Shown: one piece after another, positions 38,736 to 51,999 of the stretch
Layout of the letters: each line of letters opens with the position of its first letter
How positions within the stretch are numbered: position 1 is the first letter of the stretch
From: Arthonia radiata
Taxonomy: Eukaryota; Ascomycota; Arthoniomycetes; Arthoniales; Arthoniaceae
NCBI GenBank assembly: GCA_002989075.1
Contig: PSQN01000002.1
Coordinates: forward strand, 1,380,097 to 1,444,096
Length of the DNA stretch: 64,000 nt
Direction: 5' to 3'
Notes under the pieces: model-generated
What the model was told of the DNA's origin: nothing
Seen by the model: only the letters and a program-made list of their open reading frames with translations
Database searches by the model: none
Position numbers and translations under genes: made by a program

Positions 38736-41700
38736 CTATTAGAGCTCTAAATATTACTAGTAGTTATACTTATTATATATATAGTAGTAGTAATTCTATA
38801 GATACTAGTAGGAAAGATAGTTTTATTTAAAAATATAGTATCTAGCTTATTTAATAGTAAAGACTATCTTCTTAAAGCTAATATATTTTATTTTTAGTAA
38901 GATATATACCTATTTAATTACTTATATATAATAGAAGCTTAAAACTACTAGTAGGTTCTTATATAATAGAAGGTCTTCTTTATTCTAATAGTATTTAACT
39001 TGGTAGCTATAAAAGCCTCTAAGATATCTTTAAGTATAGAACTACTATAGTTAGCTTACTTAATAGATACTAGAAGACTTAGTTCTTTTCATTTAATAGA
39101 GCCTATAAATACTAAAGATACTAAGAGTTTATAGTTATTCTTATAGTTATTAAAAATATAAAGGTCTAGATTCTCTAGCTTTAGAATTATCTAATAGAGA
39201 TTAGAATTAGTCTTACTATATTAAACTAGTTTAGTTTATTAGGTTAGTATATTAGTCCTTCTATTAGTAGCTTCTAAATAGTAAATAATTTTAAAGTTAA
39301 AGTCTAGTAGTAATTTAAGGTAGATAGCTTAATAGTAGCTAAGTTTCTACTTAACTATAAAGTATTTAAATAATTTATAGTTAGTAAGAATCTAAATTAG
39401 TATATTTAGATTAAAATATTAAAGCTTAGAAAACTACTTTTTAAAGTACTTAATAATAGCTATTAGCTCTTTATTATAGATAGTATAGTTATATTTAGTT
39501 AGACTAAAGCTCTTTAAGAAAAAAACTATTAAATAGAGAATTCTATTATTATCTAGTTAGCTAAATACTCTAGTAATAACTATATTACTAGAGTTATATT
39601 CTAAAAGGATCTACTAAATAGAGTTAAAATAGTAGAGTACTAGCTTAGTTATAATTATATCTTTAACTACTTAGAAGGCCTAGTTATAGGCTTTATTCTA
39701 TAGTTTAGTATCTTTCTATAATAAAGTATTAATTAGCTAAACTAGCTAAAAGAAATCTTTACAAAATAGTAGTAGTAGTTAACAAAGCTAAGAAAATATT
39801 AGATACTAAAAATATTAGTTAGCTTTTTTACTCTAAAATTACTTCAATCTAAAAATAGTCTATTCTAATATAGTTAGAAGTAATAATTAGTCTAAAAAAC
39901 TTAAGCTTCTACTTATAAAACTTATACTTCTTAATATTTATAGTTAATTTTATCTCTTTAAACTAAATATAGACTTTCTTAAGATACTTCTTATATTCTT
40001 TCTTTAAGTTACTATAAATAATAAGATTATTAAGGTAAATAGAGATAAAATAGCTAAGTATTTTTATAAATCTATTATTTATATACTCTTAAAATAAGCT
40101 AAAAGTTTTATAGAGCTCTATAAGTATTATATAAAACTTATAGTTTTTATACTATATACTAAAAATAGTTAAATTCTTACTACTAGAGTCTATTTAAAGT
40201 TAAGAGAAGGTCTAAGAGAGATTAATCTTTAAATACTACTTAACTTTTATAACTTAAATAATTATTTTATTAATTAGTAGAAGAGAATACTAGCTTTATA
40301 TATATAATAGTATTAAGACTCTAATAATTAATATAAAGATAAAGACTATTATTAGCTTTTTAAATAAAAAGTAGAGAGAAAATATAGTCTATCTTACTAG
40401 AGCTAATCTAACTAAGTTTTATATACTTAGTAATCTATTTCTTAATTAGTTAGTTAACTTCTTTACTTAAGTATTAGAGACCTTATATTAGTAAGAGCTT
40501 TATATTTAAAAAAAGTTTAATCTTATAGTTATATTTACTATATAGTAGAAGCTAAAATACTTAGTTCTTTTGAAACTATTTTATAAACTTTTTAAGGTAC
40601 TCTAGTAAGTACTTAAGAAGATTAGTATCTTTCTTAAGCTATTCCTTCTAGTAATAGTTAATTTTTTTTATAGTAATAACTTCTATAGTAATATTATTCT
40701 CTTACTTAGTAATATACTTAAAGCCTTAGTAGTTAATTAATATAATTAATAAAACTCTAGAGTCTCTAGTAAAGTAGTTTTTTATAGAACCTAGAGTAGT
40801 AGTCTTAATATTCTTATAGCGCTTATAAAAATTATTGCTTCTAGTAACTAGAACTCTTACTATTTATATTACTCTCTATAGAGTTATTAGAGAAATACTT
40901 AGTACTAAAAGAGATTAAGAAGGTATTAGAGTCTATATGCTTCTATTAGATAGAGAATCTTTCTATTTAAAGTTATTAAGTATCTTTTTTTTAAAAGAAG
41001 TTAGCTAGTCTATTACTAGTAAGTTTAACTCTAGAGGCCTTAATATAGTTCTTTATAAAATTTAAAGTAAGTAGAGTACTAGAGATACTAGCAGAGTAGC
41101 TCTAAACTAGCAAAGATATACTAAATTAGATAGATAATTATAGATTTTTAGTTAAAAGATAATTATATTCTAAAAAATATCTAAAAGACTTTTATAGAGT
41201 TATAACTAGAAGTACTCTATAAGTAGATTAAGATAAATATTAGTAATATAGAAGACTTAGAATAAAATAAAGTAGCTAGTAATATAAAATAGTAGATATA
41301 TAACCTCTTTAATAGTCTTTTAGTTTTTTATTATTATAGTATTAAAGTAAATTAAATCTAATATAGATATAATAGCTACTTTAAAGGTTTAGCTAACTTA
41401 CTAAGCTATCTTTTTAGAGATTAGATTAATAAAGAAAGACTTAGTATCTACTAGTACTAAGACTTAATAAGGCTACTACTTAGCTATTCTACTAATAAAT
41501 ATAATTATTATTATAGCTTTATAAAAGATATTAGTAGGCTTAGAAATATAGGTATTTCTAAAGATAAGCCTAATACTAGAGAGATAATTCTATAGTTTAA
41601 AACCTAATAAAGTACTTTTATTAATAGATCTACTTACTAAAACTTTAGAATAAGCTTCTCTTTTAATTAGTTTTTCTTAGTATTCTAGATATAAATATAC

Positions 41701-42230
41701 TTCTTTAGTAAATAAAATAATAGACTATTAGAGTTAGTATAGTGCTTAGATAGATTATAAAAAATTATTTAGTAGTAAAAGTACTACTTGATAGTATTAG
41801 CTAGTTACTTAGTTAAATAATTCTTTTTAGCTATCTAAGAAGTAGTACTAAAGGTTAAGCTATAAATAATTATAATAGTCTTAGTAGTCTTTAGCTACTA
41901 AAGAACCTAGTTAATATTATATATCTATCTAATTAACTTAGATAAAAAGCAGTCTAACTTATTAAAATTCAATATATACTCTTAGAGATAGAAATAAAGC
42001 TTACTCTTAAAGTAATTAAGTTATTTCTTCTCTATTACTTTTCTAACTTATATCTTTTTTTTAAAAATACTAATAAAGTTAGTAAATTTTATTAAGCTCT
42101 ACTTAAGCGTATAGAAATTATTCTAGACTTTATAGGCCTAATAGAAGCTAGAATAGAAGTTATTAAGGACTTAAAGTAATAATAATAATAAATCTAATTT
42201 AACGTCTAATACTGGTCCCTAGAGAGCTAT

Positions 42231-43834
42231 GTAGACGGACTAACCTAGCTAGAGAAAAACCCTAAGAGAGAAAAACTCTTAACTTGCCCTACTACTATAT
42301 ATACAACTTAGTTACGCTTATATATACTATTTCCCTATCTTTTATTTACCGTCTAACTTTCTAATACTATCTCTAGCTAAAATCTTCTTCTTCTCTCTAT
42401 TCTATCTATCTTTAGTCTTTTAATCTTTAGAAGAGTCGCTAATCTTAAGTAAATTCTTAGTTAATCTTATATATAGTATAAAACTAATCTAGTGCTTTAC
42501 TATTAATAAATTATTAGGCTATGTATATAGCTAATACTAGAAATATAAGTAGCTATTATAGGCTCTCTATTTAGTACTTATTTAGAAGCCCTAATCTATT
42601 ATAGAGAGGATAGAATAAGAGTACGTATTTAATAGTTTAGAGGCCTTATCTATAGTTATAACTAGAAATAATGTTAAAGACGCTAATATAAGATAGCTAG
42701 ACATTTAGTTTAAGTACCTCTAAGTGTAAAAGAAATAGTACTATAGCTATAGCTTTAGAGAGCTATATATAGAGTTTCCTATAGTTAAAATGTTATAGCG
42801 TCTTTAAGGCTATAGAGGTACGTACTTTATTGCTAGGTTGATAGGTAGTCTAATATTATTTCTATCTTATTACTAAAAAGGTCTTTATAACTATCTTAAG
42901 ATATATTATATATTATATATTACTACTAATATATTTCTATAGAATAAAAAACTATACCCTAAACCTTTCTTAATATATATAAAGCCTTTAATAAGGTTAC
43001 TTTAGTTACTTTATATATGCCTAGACCTAGTTAAGTACTCTACTAGAGTCTAGCGTATACTAAGTGTATATTAGATACTTTAAAAGCGTATATATAGGTT
43101 TACTAGTAGAATACTAGTTTTATTTTTAAGAACTATAATAGAGATTCTCTAGTAGACTCTTATAGTTTAATAAAGATAGTTATTTTACCTTCTAGTAAGA
43201 GCTTACTTAGTATATCTTAATAGCCTATATAACTTTATTAATATACTCTATTTTAAAGTCTTATAGAGTATACTAAGCTAAATAACCGCTATATAGATTA
43301 TAGCTATATATCTAGCTAATAAGCTTTAGATTTATATTATAATTTAACTTAAGTATAAGAAGCTCTTTTTACTCTTTTAGGTAATATAGTTAAGCTATAC
43401 TCTCTATATAAGCTTTAGGTTAATTTATATATTTAAAATATATATCTCTTTTTCTTAAATTTAGATATCTTAATTATTAACTTAAATAGATAAGGCTAAG
43501 TTAGTTTATAAGTATTTTTTACTTTAAATAAAGTATATAAGCTAATATTTCTTTAGAGTAAACTATATACTATAGTAAACTACCTACTACTTATAAATTA
43601 AGTATATCTAACTTAGCTAAGTATAGGCTTTACTAGTAGTTAGTATCTAAGCTACTAGATTAATATTATTAATAAAGCTAAAGTCTAAGATATTATTACT
43701 AACTATTTAGAACTCTTTAAGTAAAGTAAATATAAAAAAAGATAGAGTACTAAAAAGAGAGAAGAGTCTTATAGAATACTACTTTATATACTAAATTAGT
43801 TACTAATCTACAATTTTAGAGCTAGTTATATATA
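42231..43834. repeat. Unassigned degraded repeat DNA, right of relic F
   Basis: About 1.6 kb of RIP-mutated sequence. The first 200 bp (AACCTAGCTAGAG... to the pyrimidine-rich part near 42,380) are less eroded and could be the end of relic F's 5' LTR or leader. The rest has long same-sense protein-like stretches on the + strand but no motif I can name. It continues across the solo LTR at 43840. Confidence 0.4.
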
Positions 43835-43839
43835 CTAGC

Positions 43840-44311
43840 TGTTATAAACGCTAAGCCCGGAATGGCTAAGCGAACCCCCGAGCATTAATACCTACTACTC
43901 GCTAAGACGCTAATAGATACTAGCGTATCTTTAACCGATAAGACCTCTTTTGTCGATAGTAGCTAAAGCGAGTACGTTGAGTTAGAAAGCCGTAGTTATC
44001 TACAAGAATACTAGCGGTTACAGCGGCTTTAAAGGACCTCTCTTGTATCTTAGACTATATAGCTAAACTAATAGTCGACCTTAGAATAGACTTTAGTCTG
44101 TTAACTTAATATCTAAATATAAGTTTCTTAACTATATTTAAGTAATATACTTTACCTTCTGTCTACTTTAGTTAAGCCTCTCTTACCCTCTATAATCTGT
44201 CTCGCCTCTCCTATCTTTTAGTCTCTAGCATACGAGACAACTATTACTAAGGTTAATAAGCATATAAGGCAAGTAAGCCTTAGTTTGGTTCTCCCAGCGA
44301 CCGGCGTTATA
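43840..44311 (+). repeat. Solo LTR, U3 type 2
   Basis: A lone 472 bp LTR, TGTTATAAACGC to GGCGTTATA, with a perfect CTAGC duplication (43835-43839 and 44312-44316). Its left 202 bp match the LTRs of copy D; its right 270 bp are the shared part. It keeps noticeably more CpG than the surrounding host sequence, so it entered late. Confidence 0.9.
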
Positions 44312-44316
44312 CTAGC

Positions 44317-44651
44317 TCTAAAGAAAGCCTTTAACATACTACTAAATTTATACTAAAAAGCTCTTTTTTTATAGAATTATAATTAATTTAGTATAAAATA
44401 TATTATTAAATACTTTAGCTTAATTAAAACTAAGTATAGAAACTATATACCCTAATTAGATATACTATACTATCTAAATATATAAAATAAGTAGGTCTAT
44501 TATAGATAATATAGATTATTACTACTATACTCTAGTTTAATTTTAAAATAGAAGGCAATAAGCCTCTAATATATTTTAAATTTAGTTTATAAGTATATTT
44601 TCTATAAGTTTTACTATAGTATATTTAAATATAATTAGCTAGTAGCTTACT
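44317..44651. repeat. Unassigned degraded repeat DNA between solo LTR and copy C
   Basis: About 330 bp of AT-rich sequence, the host into which both the solo LTR and copy C inserted. The last five bases (TTACT) are the left target duplication of copy C. No motif is recognisable. Confidence 0.5.
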
Positions 44652-45123
44652 TGTAACGCCGGTCGCTAGGAGAACCGAACTAAGGCTTACTTGCCTTGTG
44701 TGCTTGTCGACCTTAGTAGTAGGTATCTTGTGTACTAGAGACTAAAAGGTAGAAGAGGCAAGACAGATTATAAAAGATAAGAGGGACTTAACTAGAGTAG
44801 ATAGAAGGTAAAGTACGTTACTTAAATAAGGTTAAAAAACTTGTATTTAGATATTAAGTTAATAAACTAAAGTCTATTCTAAGGTTGGCTATTAGTTTAG
44901 CTATATAATTTAAGGTATATAGAAAAGTTTCTTTATGTCCGTTAATTTTAACAATACTTATATTAGGTTTGTAAGGAATGTAGACTCTTATAGCCGTTTT
45001 GTTTAATAATATCTACGGCGGGTTTATAGGCTTAGTCGGGAATAATACTAGTAGGGCTAAGATAACTAGCGGTGGTTAATACTTAGATACACGCTAGGCC
45101 GTCTAGAGCTAGTGCCTGTAATA
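44652..45123 (-). repeat. 3' LTR of copy C, U3 type 1
   Basis: 472 bp, TGTAACGCCGG to CCTGTAATA on the + strand, the reverse of the type 1 LTR. The polypurine tract lies directly inside. Confidence 0.92.
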
Positions 45124-48100
45124 CAATTTCCCCTCTTCTAGTTAAATTGTCTTCAATTAACTCTTAGCCTTTTAAATACCTATAAGTTACGTTTCATTCC
45201 TCCTTTTGTAACTAATTTATAAGTCGCTATACCTTGTATAAAGTCTGTTGCTGCGGGTCCTAATAAAAAGTACAGCTAATACCTGTTAATTAAAGTCTAC
45301 GGTATTAAAATACCTTCTTGTTCTAAATGTATGTCGACTAAGGAAAGGTGTGTAGTTTAGTTTAGGAAGACAACGTGTTTGATATATACTTAAGATAAAA
45401 AGAGTTGTAATTTATAGGTATCGATAGTAGATAGTATGCCCTGTTGTTATCTTTCTATAATACTTAAAACTAACTTAGTTGCAGCGCGTTTAGTTTATTC
45501 TTAATATTCCTTCTAGTTAGCTGTTCTTTAGCGTACAAAACGTTAGTTACGCGCGTTAAAGTTCTAGATAGCGGCGTTGATTGCGGCTGTGCAGCGTAAC
45601 TAATCTAAGGTTCGAAAGTTAAAAGAGAAGGTTAAGAAGACTTATACGCGGGTAGCAGCGAAGTTAGCTCGAAATAAGTTATTGAAGCAAGAGAAGTTTG
45701 CTACGTTGATAGCTAGTAGTAATATATTTAAATGTTCGAGTAGGTTGTCCGTTAACTTTTAAAGTGACCCCTATTCGAAGTTGGGTAGTAGTTCTATAAC
45801 GTAGTAAGCTGGTTTATTTGTAGGTAACCTAGGTATCGGTAAGGCGCACTAGATAGTAAATTAGGGTATTAGTGCTGTTACGACCAATTAATATTCTAGT
45901 TCTAATATTATTAAATAGTGTCTTTATAGTTAGTTAGGTTTTATTCTAGTTCCTATTAATTTTTATATTTAGAATATTCTTTCTACTTTATAAGATACTA
46001 TCGTTTGCCTCGATATTGTCTATAAGCTCGAATTATTTTAACTTTATACTCGGGTTCTTAATTGTTAGAAAGGATTTCTAAGTTAGGTCGTTCTACTTCT
46101 TAAAAGTAGGCTAGTTCTAACAGCGCTACATAGAATATAGAATGTATTTTTATTGTCTTCGGGAGTTTAAGTTTAAATGTTACGGATTCTAATTGCTGTA
46201 AGATTTTAAACGGTCTTATTTTAGTGTAGTTAAGTTTTTTGCTTAGTCTAATAGTTTTTAAGTTTCTTATAAGTAAGTAAGCTCTTCTCCTTTCTTTTAT
46301 GCTTGTGTTTAGAGTAGTTCTTAACTTATTATACTACTTTCTTATTTATTTGTTAATAAACTCGATGTTAGACTTTAACTGCTGGTACAGGTATTTTATG
46401 TTTGTAGCTATTTGTGTAGCTAATTCGTTTTTTATAGTATTTTATAGTTGTCTTCTCTAAAGAGGGTAATAGCTATATAAGACGTAGAACGGAGTTATCT
46501 TAGTTATATTGTTCTTTATATCGTTGTACGCTGCTTACGCTACTAGTAGTAACTATACCTAGTTGTTTTACTGGTAGTTAATATATGCCTAGAGATACTA
46601 TTCTAGTGTTTAATTTGTTTGTTCTGTCTGTCCGTCTGTTTGTAGATAAAATAATATTAATATTTTTTACTTTGTCTCTAGCTGTTATATTAGAGATATT
46701 TAAAACCGTAAGACAAACTTTCGATCTCTATCTAAGACAATTCTTTAGGGTTGGCTATAGTTTGCTAAGATAATCTAAAGGAAGGTATATACTAACTATT
46801 CTAAGTTGCTAGCTTCCTTGTAAGGTACGAAGTATGCGTACTTTGTTAGTTTATCGTATATAACTAGAATAGCGTTGTAAGCTACTCCTATAAATAGATC
46901 TTTGAAGGTTAGTAACTTAGTAATAAAGTTTAGTAAGACTATATACTATAGTCTCTCGGGTATCTTTAGTAGTTATAGTTTACTGTATAATAAATGCCTC
47001 GGGTACTTAGTTCTTGCGTATATATTGCACTCTTAGATATAATTCTCGACGTAGTATCGGATTCTCGAGATATAGTAGGTTCTTATAATCTTTTTTATAG
47101 TATTATCGATATCTTTATATCTTTTAGTTAGGTTATCGTAGAAGTTACTAATAATGTTTTAGATTAGATTCCTTGGGACGTAGATTTTACCTTAGAATTT
47201 ATAATATCTCTTGTTGTTCTTAGTTAATTCTAGGTATCGTTTCTCGTTTTCTTAGTAAGTTTTAGGGTCGTTTAGAATATCTAGAATTCGGCTGTTTGGT
47301 TCAATAACAAACTTGATTGTTATAGCTAATTAATTGTATTTAATCTCGTTATTATATTCTTAGAATATTGCATGCTCGATGTGTTCCTTGTTATTAAGAT
47401 AATCTAATCGTCGGCTTAGAGCGTCGGCTCTATCGTTCTTAGAACCCTTCTTATAGATAATAATAAAGTTGTATAGAGCTATAGTTTCTAACTATCTAAC
47501 TTGTCTACGGTTAAGTTTCTTTGTTATTATAAAATAAGTTAGATTCTTATAGTCTATATATACTATAATCGTATAGTTTGCTCCTTTTAAGTAAGCTTGC
47601 TATATTTCGAATACTACTATAATAGCTAAAAGCTCTTTATTGTAAATATCGTAGTTCTGTTCTATAAGTAACATTTTTTTTAAGTAGAAAGCTACTGGTC
47701 TAAGCTTTCCTTCTTTATTATTTTAACTTATATATACTCTAATTATATAGTCTAACGCGTCTGTTTCTATAATAATTAGTAGGTTAGGGTTAAATATTGC
47801 TAGTACGGGTCCGATCTTAAAAGCTTCTTTAAGTTCTTTAAATACTAATTGTTCTTTCTACGTCTAGAAAAATCCTATCGATTGTTTTGTCTGTTAAGAC
47901 AGCGGTGCTGTAATTCGGCTAAAGTTAGATATCTATCGCCTATAGTAGTTAGTAAAACTAAGAAACTGTTGCAATTATTTTATATTCTTTAGTATAAGCT
48001 AGGTTAGAACAGATTAAATCTTCGAATCTTCTATTTAAAGACCGTACTCGGTAATTATAAATCTAAGAAATTCGACAGATTGTTGGTAAAACTAAGTTTT

Positions 48101-51100
48101 CTCGATATTAATTTGTAAATCGGTACACGCTAATCTTTCTAATACCTTCTTAATATGTTTCTTATATTCTTCTAGTATACGGCTGTATACTAAGATATCG
48201 TTTAGATAAGCAGTTATAAATATGTCTAAGTAATCGCTAAGTATATTGTTAATTAGTTCCTAAAATAATGCTAGAGCGTTTATTAGCCCAAAGAATATAA
48301 CGCAATACTTAAAAAGTCTGTGTCTGGTACGGAAGGCCGTTTTCTATTCTTCGTCCTCCTTTATATAAATTAAGTTGTATGCTCTTTATAGGTTAAACTT
48401 AGTAAACTATTGCGCGTTATACAATCGGTCTGTTATTTCGTTAATACGTAGTAAAGGGTATCGATTCTTAATAGTTACTCTATTTAGTTGTCTATAATCT
48501 ACGTAAAGTCGTAGTTTACTATTCTTCTTTAGTACAAAGAGTATTAGATATCCGGCTAATAATGTTAATTTTTGGATAAATCCTTTCTTAAGGTTTTTGC
48601 TTAGATAATCGCGGAGCGCTTAATTTTCTGCTTCTAATAGAGAGTATATTAGACCGAATATTGGCGTTTTGCCTTCTTGTAAAGTTATTATATAATCTTA
48701 CGGTTTGTGTTCTAAGAGAGCTAAGTTTAGCTTAGCTTCTTCAAACAGGTATCGGAATTAATCGTATTTCTTAGATATTTTAGTAATTAACTAAGTACTT
48801 GTCGTCGTATAGAATCGTTAGTATATAGTTGTCTCTTGTTTATACTTACGTATAGTTAGCTACAGACGAGATACTGCGTTAGACTCCTCTCGTAAGATAT
48901 CTAAATGTCGGAGTATAGTAGTACTAGCCTGCGTAAGTTTCTTATCGCGCTTCTTATTTTTACTACTAAAATTAGCTTATAGGGTATTTGTTCTGTAGAA
49001 CGACTCTTGTTTAAAGTGCTTGTACCTAGTAAAGAGGAGTTTTTTAGTTCTCTAATCTACTTCTAAGTTATATTGTTACAACTAAGGTATACCTAGCATA
49101 GCGTAGTACTAGTTAATATCTACAATATTATAAGTAATTTCTTCTTAATAGTCCTTAATTATTATACTTATTAACAAAGTCTTGTAGTTAACTCTTTCCT
49201 CTGCCCCTTAAAATCTAAACAGCGTATAGAGTAATTTCTTCTTTTGTGTTTGTATCTGGTACTTCTTAATACAGCGTATTAAGATAAAGTTGTCTGTTGC
49301 GCCTAAATCGATTATAATTTTAATGTTTCTATAGTTTATTGTTGCCCGAGTATATATATATATTCTATAGAAAGCTAAGCTTGCATAGAGCTAGGCTCTT
49401 AAAGGGTCTAACCGTTGGACGGGCCGGTACTACTGCCCTTAAAGCAGTCGGCTTAGTCTTTTTTCTGTTAATTGTATACGTTCTAAAGTATTTTAGGTAC
49501 CGGAACCTATTGTCGGTTAATTTGCTATAAGAATGCTTATATAAAGTATTCTAGTACTACTTTTATTATAACGTCTAGTTTATTGTCTATAATTTCTGCT
49601 TTAATTATATAACTATTACTAGTTAGGACTTGTCGTGTCTATAGGTTATATATTGTTAGTCGAAGATATTAGTACTAACTATATAATTTTAGACCTCTAA
49701 TAAGGTAGTATACTAGTTATCGTAGGTGTAAGTAAATATATCCTAGAATGTCGTTAATGTCTCTATTAGCGCTTAACTTTCTCTTGTAGAAGGCTAACTA
49801 ACAAAGTCTCTATATTATTCCTTCCCAACGAATTAAGGTTTACTCTTTCTAGTTAGTGTTGTCCTCGAGCGAGGATTTTATATTATTAGAATCTATATTT
49901 TTGTCTTTAAGTTGTTATCTTATCTATAACGTATCGTAGCTGCTATCTTACTTAGCTTTTACGAACTATTCTTCCTTAAATTTCCCTTAGGTTTCTAGGT
50001 AAGATAACTTAGATTGTCCTTGAGTAAGACCTAGTTCTTCTGTCGAACCTTGTTTCGGAGATGTTGGTTTTCTCGGCTACCATTCTAATTCTAATTTGTC
50101 GGATTCGTAAATCGTACAATCGTTATTATAGCACGCGGTTTAGAATAGTATATCGTATAGTATAACGGTACTCTATATTTAATACCTCGGAATAGTACAG
50201 TTAATATTGTTTTAGTCCTATAAGTCTTATTGTTTCTATTTTATTTATCGTTCTTTTGTTTCTTTCTATAACTTACTATTTGTATCCCAGTTTTTGTATA
50301 AATTAAATAAGTTTAGTTTATTGTACTTCTCCTTAGAAGTAGCCCGGCAAGTATCGTTCTAGTTATAGAAGGCGCCCTAGTAGGTGTTCTTCTACTTCTT
50401 AGTAAGTTTAGTAACGTACTTACACTAGTTCTAGTTAACCTTAGGTAGAAGTCTAAACGCCCGAAGGAGACGGTCTCCAGTTAAGTTTATATATCGGCGG
50501 TCGAAGAAGGCTACCAGTAACTCTACCGCCTTATCGCGACCGTAGCGTTCCCGGGTCTAGACGGTTACACCGAACTATTGTCGTAGAAAGCGGGACTTCT
50601 AAGGTCGACTACTGTACCCGTTCTTCTTAGTACTGTTAAACTGTTATTTCTTAGAACGGTACTCTTTAACTTAACGCCCTAGTTTTCTGCAATACAAGTA
50701 CAGCTTGCTCTTTACTCCGTGTTCTTGTTCCTAGTTGTTTAGTTTCTCTCGAGGCTTGGTAAAATCTAACTCTATTGGATTGCCTCGGTCTTGTTGTAAG
50801 TTTGCTCGATTCTCTATTTTATAGAATCTATTAGTAAGATTACCCTTCTTTTTTATTTATCTTTTAAAGTTACTGTCGTCGATCTTCTTCGCTTATTATA
50901 TAAAATTGTCGAGATTATTAAACTTCTCTCTATAAATATAGATTATTTCCTTAATATAATCCTTAAGTCTTTTATAAAAGGTCTCGATAAGAGGTTTCTT
51001 GTTCTATCCTGTTTAATTAGCATACTGTATAAATTCGGCGGCGTACCTGCTTGCTAGTCCTATTTATTTAAGGTTTCTAAGCTTTCTGGTAGCGACGCGT

Positions 51101-51522
51101 CTAGCGTCGGTCTATTTAAAGATTTCGCGAAGCTTCTTTTAAAAGAAGGTAAAGCTAGCAAAAAACTTGTCGGTATCCTCGCGCCTACTCTTTATCGGAG
51201 TAAACAAGAAATCGTTAAGGTAGTACTTAACTTACTTGTAAGTATCTCTATTTATATAAGAGGTAGTAAATAGAACTTTAGTAGTATTATTCAGAAACTA
51301 GTCTTTATAAGTTCTAAAGTATACGACTAGGCGTGTTAAAAATAAAGTAACTTTAAAACGTTTACCTAAGAAGCTCTTTTTTATCTTAGTGTTGACGTCC
51401 AATATCTTACTCGTACTAGCTATTCTATTGGCCAACCTATCCGCAACGTCGCAGCTGTTGGGTACTAAAGTAATAGACATAATTAATCTGCTTTCTCTAC
51501 TTTTATAGCGAGTCTGTTAAAG

Positions 51523-51994
51523 TATAACGCTGGTCGCTGGGAGAACTAAACTAAGGCTTACTTACTTTATATACTTATCGACCTTAGTAGTAGGTATCTT
51601 GTGTGCTAGAGACTAAAAGGCAGGAGAGGCGAGACAGATTATAGAAGGTAAGAGAGGCTTAACTAGAGTAGATAGAAGGTAAAGTACGTTACTTAAATAA
51701 AGTTAAGGAACTTATATTTAAATGTTAATTTAATAGACTAAAGTCTATTCTAAGGTTAGTTATTAGTTTAGCTATATAATCTAAGGTATATAAGGAAGTT
51801 CCTCTATATCCGTTAATCTTAATAATATCTATATCGGGTTTATAGAAAATATAGGCTCTTATAGCTATCTTGTTCGATAATGCCTACGGCGGGTTTATAG
51901 GCTTAGTCGGGAATAATACTGGTAGAGCTAAGATAACTAGCGGTAGTTAATGCTTGAGTGCACGCTAGGCCGTTTAGGGCTGGTACCTGTAATA
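51523..51994 (-). repeat. 5' LTR of copy C, U3 type 1
   Basis: 472 bp partner of 44652-45123, followed by the second TTACT. The inner boundary again carries the CTTTAACAGACTCGC sequence on the coding strand. Confidence 0.92.
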
Positions 51995-51999
51995 TTACT

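Larger units (their letters stand above)
7730..42230 (-). mobile_element. Relic F: oldest Ty3/Gypsy fossil, in three pieces
   Basis: A minus-strand Ty3/Gypsy retrotransposon split by two later insertions. Pieces: about 7730-8829, 31399-31458 and about 38741-42230. The left piece carries the C-terminal integrase region (about 7990-8220, recalling the 'KLxPKFIGPFKI' type). The right piece carries RNase H and reverse transcriptase (YLDD-type catalytic core near 40020-40045), then protease and a gag-like region toward 42,200. It is the most AT-rich element here and is broken throughout, with far too many breaks to count. I could not find its LTRs, so both outer ends are approximate. It is older than D and G, which sit inside it. 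Confidence 0.7.
44652..51994 (-). mobile_element. Copy C: Ty3/Gypsy chromovirus, U3 type 1, uninterrupted
   Basis: 7,343 bp on the minus strand, with LTRs at 44652-45123 and 51523-51994 (472 bp each) and a perfect TTACT duplication (44647-44651 and 51995-51999). Read leftward: gag from about 51,480 with a zinc-knuckle region near 50645-50695, protease, reverse transcriptase (LDD core near 48192-48213), RNase H, integrase, chromodomain near 45970-46070, the extra 3' segment, and the polypurine tract next to the left LTR (about 45126-45140). It is complete in layout but broken throughout by RIP. Confidence 0.93.
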
